39,090 nucleotides of DNA. It comes from NCED01 sp035493955 (lineage in GTDB: Bacteria; Pseudomonadota; Alphaproteobacteria; Caulobacterales; Caulobacteraceae). How positions within the stretch are numbered: the first letter of the stretch is position 1; the number at the start of each line of letters is the position of its first letter. Below, one piece after another: positions 33,362 through 39,090 of the stretch. The DNA lies in contig DATJHI010000042.1 in NCBI GenBank assembly GCA_035493955.1, positions 1-39,090 on the forward strand. Reading direction: 5' to 3'. The notes below the pieces were generated by a model. The model did not search any database and was not told the DNA's origin. It was given only the letters and a program-made list of their open reading frames with translations. Both the position numbers and the translations under genes were made by a program.

Positions 33362-33895
33362 TCAGGGCGAGGGCGACTGCAGCGCCCGCGCGCCGGCGAG
33401 GGCGACGTCGTTCTCGCCCCGGCCGCTGGTCTCGCCGATGGCGCCGACGATCTTGCCGTCGAGGACGATCACCTCGCCGCCCAGCGCCGGCATCACCTCC
33501 GGCAGGGCCAGCACCTCGTTCACCCCGGTCGCCAGCCGGTCGGAATCGTACTTGGTGGTCCGCCGCCAGCGCGCGGCCGAACGGGCCTTGGCGTAGGCGA
33601 CGTCGAAGGCCGAATAGGACGCGTTGTCCGCCTTCTCGAAATAGACCAGCTCGCCGCTCGGCTCGACCACGGCGATGGTCGCCATGAGGTTGCGCCGCTT
33701 CGCCTCCGCCTGGGCGGCGGCGGCCACGCGCTTGGCCTGGTCCAGCGTGATCCGCGGCCCGTAGGGCAGGAGAGGCGGGGCCGGGATGGCGAAGCGGTCG
33801 GCGGCCGGCGGGGCCGCGGCGGGGGTTTGGGCCTGGGCGGCGGCGCTCAGCGTGGTGGACGCGGCGGCCGCGAGGAGCAGGTGCAGGGCGCGCAT
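33362..33895 (-). CDS. Exported GlcG/HbpS-family protein
   Basis: A 177-aa protein with a signal peptide (MRALHLLLAAAASTTLSAAAQAQ), a short Ala/Pro spacer and a GlcG/HbpS (DUF336) domain: LTLDQAK-like ITLDQAKRVAAAAQAEA, ATIAVVEPSGELVYFEKADNASYSAFDVAYAKARSAA, LPALGGEVIVLDGKIVGAIGETSG. Members bind haem, cobalamin or small organic ligands and often accompany catabolic operons; the ligand here is unknown. The ATG has GGAG 7 nt upstream and lies 23 nt after the MFS gene, so the two are co-transcribed. Convergent with the ketopantoate reductase-like gene, 54 nt apart. Confidence 0.83.
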   Translation of the reverse strand: MRALHLLLAAAASTTLSAAAQAQTPAAAPPAADRFAIPAPPLLPYGPRITLDQAKRVAAAAQAEAKRRNLMATIAVVEPSGELVYFEKADNASYSAFDVAYAKARSAARWRRTTKYDSDRLATGVNEVLALPEVMPALGGEVIVLDGKIVGAIGETSGRGENDVALAGARALQSPSP

Positions 33896-33918
33896 GGCGG
33901 GTCTCCGGAAACTACGGT

Positions 33919-35214
33919 TCAGCCGGCGGCGGTGGGCTTGAGGGCGCCGGCCAGGGCCGCCTCGTCGGCCTTGGCCTTGGTCAGCATCAGGCCGGACGCG
34001 AAGAACAGGCCCGCGCCGACCAGGCTCACGACCGATACGCAGAGCAGGGCGTTTCGCAACCCCTCGACCCCGTGGGTGCGCCCGAAGGTGTCGCTGAGGA
34101 TGCCGACCAACTGGGGGCCGAAGATCTGGGCGATGACCGACCCGGCGGCGATCTGGATGGAGGAGGCGAGGGCGCGCATGTGCACCGGAACCACCCGCTG
34201 GGTGACGGCGTAGCTCGGCCCGATCCAGGCGTACATCACCGTGAACTCGCCGGCCATGGCGGCCAGGGCGATCGGGGTGCTGTGGCTGGTCACCGCGACC
34301 AGGTAGAGGGGGAAGCTCAGGATCAGGCCCGCCACCGCGACCAGGATCTCCGGATTGCGGACCCGTCCGGTCAGGACCTGGGCGATGCGACCGCTGGCCA
34401 GGGTGGAGGCGCCGCCGCCGATCCCCGCGAACAGGCCCAGGGCTATCCCGACCTGGTGCACCGGCATGTGGTGCAGCCGGATCAACATTGGCGGGAACCA
34501 GGCGTTGGCCACATAGACCGACAGAAGCGCCGCCCCACAGCCGAGGGTGATCACCCAGTAGGGCAGGTTCCTGGACAGGATGGCCATGGTCTCCTTCAGG
34601 GAGACGTTCTCGGAAGCCGCGCTGCCGGGCTCCGAATGGCCGCGGGGCAGTTCGTGCAGCAGTCCGCGGACCACCAGCGCCAGCAGCACCCCGGGGGCGG
34701 CGGCGATCACGAAGGTCCAGCGCCAGCCCACAAGGTCGTTGACGATGCCGCCCATCATCAGGCCCAGCAGGGTCCCGGCCGGCAGGCCGAAGGCGTAGAC
34801 GCCCATCGCGAACGCCCGCCGTTTGCGGTCGAAGTGGTCGGCGATGAGCGAATGCGACGCCGGAATCCCGCCGGCTTCGCCGAAGCCCACGCCGATGCGG
34901 AACAGCAGGAGGGGCAAATAGCCCAGGGCGAAGCCGCAGAGGCCGGTCATCACGCTCCAGAAGGCGATGGCGGTGGTCAGCACGGTCACCCGGTCGAACC
35001 GGTCGGCAACCCGGGCGATGGGGATCGCCGCAAAGGCGTAGACCAGGGTGAAGGCGGTGCCGGCCAGGAAGCTCAGCGCCGTGTCCGAGATGTGAAGCTC
35101 GGCCTTGATCGGCTGCGCCAGGATGTTGATCACCTGGCGGTCCATGTAGTTCAGGGCGAACGCGGTGGTCAGCAGGACCAGCGTCAGCCATTGCCGCCGC
35201 GCAGCCGTCTCCAT
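33919..35214 (-). CDS. MFS transporter, probable aromatic/organic acid permease
   Basis: A 431-aa inner-membrane protein with about 12 hydrophobic segments. It begins with a short basic N-terminus (METAARRQWLTLVLLTTAFALNYMDRQVINI), has the loop 2-3 motif ARVADRFDR, and a charged central loop (LLHELPRGHSEPGSAASEN). This is the Spinster/ACS-like branch often used for aromatic acids and sugar acids. The open frame begins 12 codons earlier, but ATG 35214 has GGGGAGGAAGCC right before it. Transcribed away from the second LysR gene with the composite operator (35294-35341) between them, so it is a likely target of that regulator. Confidence 0.88.
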   Translation of the reverse strand: METAARRQWLTLVLLTTAFALNYMDRQVINILAQPIKAELHISDTALSFLAGTAFTLVYAFAAIPIARVADRFDRVTVLTTAIAFWSVMTGLCGFALGYLPLLLFRIGVGFGEAGGIPASHSLIADHFDRKRRAFAMGVYAFGLPAGTLLGLMMGGIVNDLVGWRWTFVIAAAPGVLLALVVRGLLHELPRGHSEPGSAASENVSLKETMAILSRNLPYWVITLGCGAALLSVYVANAWFPPMLIRLHHMPVHQVGIALGLFAGIGGGASTLASGRIAQVLTGRVRNPEILVAVAGLILSFPLYLVAVTSHSTPIALAAMAGEFTVMYAWIGPSYAVTQRVVPVHMRALASSIQIAAGSVIAQIFGPQLVGILSDTFGRTHGVEGLRNALLCVSVVSLVGAGLFFASGLMLTKAKADEAALAGALKPTAAG

Positions 35215-35293
35215 GGCTTCCTCCCCGAGCGATCTTCTTGGGCGCCCCAAGGCGGCGGGGGGCCGATCCCACAGGATAGCAATTGTGAGCAGG

Positions 35294-35341
35294 CCTTAGG
35301 TCAAGTAATAAGTTTTCGGATCAGCATAATGCAACGTTATG
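35294..35341 (-). promoter_or_regulatory. Composite LysR-type operator between LysR 2 and MFS (site C)
   Basis: On the minus strand CATAA-N7-TTATG (35341 to 35325), then 14 nt, then TATTACTTGA followed by CCTAAGGC, lining up with site A (CATTATTTGAACCTGAGGC apart from one deleted base and two substitutions) in the same orientation toward its target gene. It ends about 80 nt before the MFS start. The palindrome covers the ATG at 35339 of the LysR gene itself, which would allow self-repression. Confidence 0.6.
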
Positions 35342-36268
35342 GGAGCCCGCGTTTTGGCCCTCGACCCGAGGCACCTCCAGATCCTGCTGGACGTGGCGCG
35401 CACCGGCTCCTTCTCCGCCGCGGCCAAGCTCCGGAACGTCTCCCAGCCGGCGATCTCGGTCGCGGTTTCCCAACTCGAGCGGCAGTTCGGGACGCTGCTG
35501 CTGGAACGCAACCGCCGCGGCGTCACCCTGACGGCGGCGGGCTCCATCGTCGCCCGGCGCGCCGAAGCCATCGAACAGCAGATCGTCGCGGCCGAGGCCG
35601 AAGTGCGGTTGAGCGGCGCGGGGATCGACGGACCGCTGGTGATCGGCGGGACCCCGGGGGCCTTGGCGAGCCTCATACCGGGGGCGGTCCGGCTCCTCTC
35701 GCGCCCGGGCAAGGCCCTCTCGCTCCGCATCGTCGAGGCCAGCGATCCGGACCTGAACGAAATGCTGCGGACCGCGCGCATCGACTTCGCCCTGACCTCC
35801 GTCGGCCTGGAGCAGCCGCCCGCCGATCTTGAAGAAGTCGAGATCGAGCGCGACGGCTTCGAGGTGGTGGTGGCGCCGGACCATCCGCTCATGGACGCGG
35901 ACGTGGAGCTTCGCGAACTGGGAAAGGAGCCGTGGGTGCTGCCGAGCGTGGGCGGACCCTACCGACGGCAGGTGGACGCCCTGTTCTTCGCTTCGCAGAT
36001 GCAGATTCCAAGCAACCTCGTCCGGTGCGATTCCCTCGCCACCACCAAGGAGATCGTGCGGCTGAGCCGTTACATCACGGTCTTCCCCCGAAAGGTGGTG
36101 ATCGGCGAGCTCGCGGGCGGCACGTTGCGCAGCATTCCGCTTCGGGGGGCGCCGATTTCCCGCAGCATCGGCGTGCGCCGGCTCGTGCGCGCCATCGCTT
36201 CGCCGGTGGCGAGCGCCTTCATCGACGCCATGCGGGCGGCGGCGATCAAGTCCGAAGAGCAGGCATAA
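35339..36268 (+). CDS. LysR-type transcriptional regulator 2
   Basis: A 309-aa LysR regulator: helix-turn-helix DPRHLQILLDVARTGSFSAAAKLRNVSQPAISVAVSQLE, then LLLERNRRGVTLTAAG, linker helix, and an effector domain (PLVIGGTPGALASLIPGAVRLL ... VVVAPDHPLMDADVEL ... LPSVGGPYRRQVDALF). The ATG at 35339 lies inside operator site C and lacks a ribosome site; a TTG at 35354 with GGGAG 8 nt upstream is a good alternative and would free the operator. Its TAA stop lies inside operator site B. Site positions beside this gene make it the leading candidate regulator of receptor 1, the MFS/GlcG unit and the VOC dioxygenase unit. Confidence 0.88.
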   Translation: MGARVLALDPRHLQILLDVARTGSFSAAAKLRNVSQPAISVAVSQLERQFGTLLLERNRRGVTLTAAGSIVARRAEAIEQQIVAAEAEVRLSGAGIDGPLVIGGTPGALASLIPGAVRLLSRPGKALSLRIVEASDPDLNEMLRTARIDFALTSVGLEQPPADLEEVEIERDGFEVVVAPDHPLMDADVELRELGKEPWVLPSVGGPYRRQVDALFFASQMQIPSNLVRCDSLATTKEIVRLSRYITVFPRKVVIGELAGGTLRSIPLRGAPISRSIGVRRLVRAIASPVASAFIDAMRAAAIKSEEQA

Positions 36269-36307
36269 ATTCTGCTAATGGGGTGGCGAGTTTTCATTAT
36301 TTGAAAA
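36264..36307 (+). promoter_or_regulatory. Composite LysR-type operator upstream of VOC dioxygenase (site B)
   Basis: CATAA-N7-TAATG (36264-36280, one base off the palindrome), then 14 nt, then CATTATTTGA inside a perfect inverted repeat TTTTCA-N5-TGAAAA (36291-36307). The preceding bases also match site A, giving an 11-nt identity (GGCATAAATTC). It begins within the LysR 2 stop codon and ends 133 nt before the dioxygenase ATG, close to the 138 nt seen for site A. The rest of 36308-36439 is leader with no gene. Confidence 0.62.
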
Positions 36308-36439
36308 GGGGGCAGCCTCGCCTCATGATGGCGTCTCGATCTGTCCGGAGCCGCTACAGATGTCGCAGGATTCTGACGCATCAGCACAATCGCTGCTCAG
36401 CCTGGGCCGCGCTGGCGGCTTTGGAGAAGGAGTGGAGCC

Positions 36440-37348
36440 ATGATGCTGCGCAGCGTCGAACTGGTCCTCCCCGGCGCCGCCGAGGCGGCGGCCTTCATGA
36501 CCGACGTCTGGGGCCTGGCTCTCGCGGAGGCGCGGGACGGCGCCTATTACCTTCGGGGCTCGGGCTCGTTCCCCTACATTTTTTCCCTGGAGGAGGGGCC
36601 GGAGCGGTTCGTTCGCACCAACACCTTCACCTGTACGTCGGTCGAACTGGCCGCCCTCGAGCGCCGGGTCGCGGCGAACGGCCTCAAGGCCGCCCCGACC
36701 ACCGCCCGCGAGCCCGGCGGCGGGACGGGGTTCGTCGTCGAGATGCCCGACGGGGAACTGTTCCGTTTTCTCGTCGGCGCCGGCGAGGTCGCGCCGATAA
36801 AGGGGCGCGATCTGCCGTTGAAGCTCAGCCATGTGGTGCTGAATTCGACTGACGCGGAGGCGACCGCCGACGCTGTCGAGCGGGCGCTGGGGTTCAAGGT
36901 CTCGGACCGGACCCGCGGCATGGTGTTCGTGAGCTGCAATCCGTCCCACCACAGCCTGGCCTTCGCCCGCGCCGGCTACGGCTCGTTCAACCACATCGCT
37001 TTCGAGATGGAGGACATGGACGCGGTGATGCGCGGCATTGGCCGGCTCCGCGACCACGGGATGGTCCCGGTCTGGGGGCCGGGCCGGCACGGGCCGGGGG
37101 CCAATGTTTTCGCCTATTTCGTCGCCCCGTTCGGCGCGGTGGTGGAGTTCTCGACCGCCGTCGACGAAGTGACGGAGGACTACAAGCCCGGCGCGCCCGA
37201 GGACTGGACCTGGCCGGCCAACCGCATCGACGAGTGGGGGATGTCCGATCGGGACGAGCACGCCCTCTCGGTGGCTGAGAAGGCCTTCCGCTTCAGGCGC
37301 GAATGGACGCCGCAGCCGCTGCCGAACGCGGCGGCGACGCCGCGATGA
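36440..37348 (+). CDS. Type I (VOC-fold) extradiol ring-cleavage dioxygenase
   Basis: A 302-aa two-module VOC protein of the catechol 2,3-dioxygenase/BphC type. The C-terminal module holds the complete iron triad His131 (KLSHVVL), His185 (FNHIAFE) and Glu236 (AVVEFS), and the acid-base residues expected in this class: His170/His171 (PSHHSLAF), His217 in GPGRHGPG and Tyr226. So the enzyme should be active on a catechol-type substrate; the substrate cannot be read from sequence. The long C-terminal tail (after about 255) with WTWPANRIDEWG is seen in some larger members. Two ATGs in a row open the gene after AGGAG-TGGAGCC. It is followed by receptor 5 in the same direction and preceded by operator site B. 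Confidence 0.87.
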   Translation: MMLRSVELVLPGAAEAAAFMTDVWGLALAEARDGAYYLRGSGSFPYIFSLEEGPERFVRTNTFTCTSVELAALERRVAANGLKAAPTTAREPGGGTGFVVEMPDGELFRFLVGAGEVAPIKGRDLPLKLSHVVLNSTDAEATADAVERALGFKVSDRTRGMVFVSCNPSHHSLAFARAGYGSFNHIAFEMEDMDAVMRGIGRLRDHGMVPVWGPGRHGPGANVFAYFVAPFGAVVEFSTAVDEVTEDYKPGAPEDWTWPANRIDEWGMSDRDEHALSVAEKAFRFRREWTPQPLPNAAATPR

Positions 37349-37408
37349 GCCCGGGTCGATCGGATCGGAGACGACTGTGGAGGGACGGATAGCCGACGAC
37401 GTTGGTTA

Positions 37409-37449
37409 GGCCTCCGCGAGGCGGGGGCCGGGGTGAAAAGCGGCGCTTT
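37409..37449 (+). terminator. Paired small hairpins between VOC dioxygenase and receptor 5
   Basis: GGCCTCCGC-GAG-GCGGGGGCC (37409-37429) forms a 9-bp stem with one G·U pair, closely followed by AAAGC-GGC-GCTTT (37437-37449). They may partly terminate or attenuate transcription before receptor 5, or protect the upstream message. The 142-nt spacer contains no other element except a G-rich ribosome site. Confidence 0.4.
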
Positions 37450-37490
37450 AAGCCGCAGCAGGAACAACAAATCCCGAGGGGGGAACTGAG

Positions 37491-39090
37491 ATGCGAATGA
37501 AATCAGCAGTCGCTTTGCTGGGCGGCGTCAGCGCCATGGCTCTGGCGACTTCGGCGCTCGCCCAAACGGCGGATGCGGCCGGCTCTGTCGAATCGGTGGT
37601 GGTCACCGCCACCCGGATCCAGACCAACGGCTACACCACGCCCACCCCGGTCACCGTGGCCCCGGTCGCCCAATTGCAGCAGACCACCCCCAGCAACATC
37701 CCCGACGCCCTGAACAAGCTGCCCCAGTTCTCCGGCTCCACCCAGGCGGCGGGCAACGGCAACGGCGCCGGCAGCGGCCCCAGCAATATCTTCACCGGCA
37801 ACTTCCTGAACCTTCGGAACATGGGGGCGATCCGCACCCTGATCCTGCTGGACGGCCGCCGGGTGCCCTCGACCGCCGGCAACGGTTCGGTCGACGTCAA
37901 CACCCTGCCGCAGGCCCTGGTCCAGCGCGTCGACGTGGTCACCGGCGGCGCCTCGGCCGTCTACGGCTCCGACGCCGTCACCGGCGTGGTCAACTTCGTC
38001 CTCGACACCCATTACACCGGCCTGAAACTCGTGGTGCAGGACGGCATCTCCGATCGTGGCGACGCGCCTTCGTTCAAATTCGGCGTCACCGGCGGGACCA
38101 AGGTGTTCGACCGCGGCCATTTCATCTTCAGCGCCGAGCACTACCAGAACGCCGGTCTCAAGACCCTGGAATCCCGGCCATCTACCGCTCCGTTCTACGG
38201 CATAACGGGGGCCGGCACGGCCGCCGACCCCTTTACCTTGACCGCCAACACCCGGGTCTCCACCACCGCCTTTGGCGGCCTGGTGACTGCGGGCCCCCTG
38301 GCCGGTCAACAGTTCGTGGGAACCGGCACGCTCGCGCCGTTCAATGCCGGAACCCCGACCCATACCGTCGGCGTATCCTCGGGCGGGGACGGAGGTTATC
38401 TGATCAACGCCCCCCTGACCGCGCCCTTGAGAAGCGACCAGGTCTTCGGCCGCTTCGAATACGAGTTCGACACCAACACCGCCGGCTTCATGCAGCTCAA
38501 CTGGTCCGAAAGCGGCATCTCCAACTTCCACCGCTCGACCCAGTCCAGCCTTCCCCTGACCATCTTCAGCGGCAATGCCTACCTGCCGGCCAACGCCCAG
38601 GCGGCCCTGACGGCGGCCAACGCGGCCAGCTTCGTCCTGAACCGCTACCCGCGCGACATCTCGCTGGGCTCGTCCCTGACCCAGCTCACCACCGCCCTGG
38701 ACTTCACCGCCGGCGTCAAGGGCAAGCTTCTCGATAAATATAGCTGGGAAACCTACTATACCCACGGCGAGGCCCGGGCGCGCTCCCGTCGGAACAACAA
38801 CATCAACTTCGTGAATCTCTACGCCGCCCTGGACGCGGTGAGGGACCCCAGCGGCAACATCGTCTGTCGCGTGACCTTGACCAACCCGGGTCTCTACCCC
38901 GGGTGCCAGCCGATCAACATGTTCGGCCAGTATAATGAATCGGCTCAGGCCCTGGACTACATCTATCAGGACACCAACTTCCAGGTGCTGAACAAGATGG
39001 AGGACTTCGCCGGCAGCATCTCGGGCGACGTGATCGAGGGCTGGGCCGGCCCGCTGTCGGTGGCCCTGAACTTCGAGTACCGCCGCCAGA
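37491..39090 (+). CDS. TonB-dependent outer-membrane receptor 5 (C-terminus beyond window edge)
   Basis: The first 533 codons of a TonB-dependent receptor with signal peptide (MRMKSAVALLGGVSAMALATSALAQ), TonB-box-like ESVVVTATR, plug domain (LLDGRRVP, GGASAVYGSDAVTGVVNF) and the beginning of the barrel. It lies on the opposite strand to receptors 1-4 and is closest to receptor 1: their first 100 codons are nearly identical at DNA level and both read VVNFVLDTHYTGLK where receptors 2-4 have VVNYILDT. ATG follows GAGGGGGG at about 7 nt. Same direction as the VOC dioxygenase 142 nt upstream, so the two are probably co-expressed, which points to an aromatic ligand. Confidence 0.94.
   Translation, partial: MRMKSAVALLGGVSAMALATSALAQTADAAGSVESVVVTATRIQTNGYTTPTPVTVAPVAQLQQTTPSNIPDALNKLPQFSGSTQAAGNGNGAGSGPSNIFTGNFLNLRNMGAIRTLILLDGRRVPSTAGNGSVDVNTLPQALVQRVDVVTGGASAVYGSDAVTGVVNFVLDTHYTGLKLVVQDGISDRGDAPSFKFGVTGGTKVFDRGHFIFSAEHYQNAGLKTLESRPSTAPFYGITGAGTAADPFTLTANTRVSTTAFGGLVTAGPLAGQQFVGTGTLAPFNAGTPTHTVGVSSGGDGGYLINAPLTAPLRSDQVFGRFEYEFDTNTAGFMQLNWSESGISNFHRSTQSSLPLTIFSGNAYLPANAQAALTAANAASFVLNRYPRDISLGSSLTQLTTALDFTAGVKGKLLDKYSWETYYTHGEARARSRRNNNINFVNLYAALDAVRDPSGNIVCRVTLTNPGLYPGCQPINMFGQYNESAQALDYIYQDTNFQVLNKMEDFAGSISGDVIEGWAGPLSVALNFEYRRQ

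Noticed and set aside
35279..35290. AATTGTGAGC resembling half a lac operator
   Set aside because: No LacI-type regulator or second half-site; judged a chance match.
1..39090. Site-specific invertible phase switch between receptors 1 and 5
   Set aside because: No recombinase gene or defined crossover site visible; only general homologous recombination can be suggested.

Overview
The window is high-GC DNA with dense, tightly packed genes, many GGAG- or G-rich ribosome binding sites, and large families of TonB-dependent outer-membrane receptors, DUF6152-type and YceI-type secreted proteins. This combination fits an alphaproteobacterium, most likely Caulobacterales (Caulobacter/Phenylobacterium type) or a sphingomonad relative. 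No rRNA, tRNA, CRISPR array, insertion sequence or phage gene was found. All family assignments come from reading the translated sequence; no database search was run.

Layout. (1) Positions 1-11731 hold four paralogous TonB-dependent receptors on the minus strand (the first cut by the window edge), separated by 400-450 bp spacers that carry repeated terminator-like hairpins and repeated upstream motifs. (2) Positions 12259-23496 are mostly plus strand and mostly exported: a DUF6152 protein, an unknown Gly/Ala/Pro-rich protein with six C-terminal cysteines, two paralogous double-domain PHB-depolymerase-type esterases, an exported amidohydrolase (family 3), a YceI protein (minus strand) and a lipoprotein joining a carboxypeptidase-like regulatory domain, one CxxCH haem motif and a propeller-like region. 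(3) Positions 23523-33307 are a LysR regulator divergent from an operon that closely follows the homoprotocatechuate (HPA) meta-cleavage route: HpaE-like dehydrogenase, HpaD-like class III extradiol dioxygenase, HpaG-like FAH-fold enzyme, an FAD-linked 2-hydroxyacid dehydrogenase, a second aldehyde dehydrogenase, HpaH hydratase, HpaI aldolase and a ketopantoate-reductase-like enzyme. (4) Positions 33362-39090 hold an exported GlcG/HbpS protein and an MFS transporter (minus), a second LysR regulator, a type I (VOC) extradiol dioxygenase and a fifth TonB-dependent receptor cut by the right edge.

How it may work together (inference): receptors bring an aromatic or aromatic-ester compound across the outer membrane, exported esterases and the amidohydrolase trim it in the periplasm, the MFS protein carries the phenolic product inward, and two mechanistically different extradiol enzymes open the ring, with the hpa-type operon taking the product to pyruvate and succinate semialdehyde and then succinate.

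The strongest new signal is a 41-nt composite site, CATAA-N7-TTATG (one copy TAATG), then exactly 14 nt, then YATTAYTTGA. It occurs three times: upstream of receptor 1, upstream of the VOC dioxygenase (plus receptor 5), and between the second LysR gene and the MFS gene. It predicts one small regulon covering outer-membrane uptake, inner-membrane uptake and ring cleavage. The second notable point is that both esterases have replaced the nucleophile serine of their first hydrolase domain with glycine while keeping an intact GxSxG in the second.
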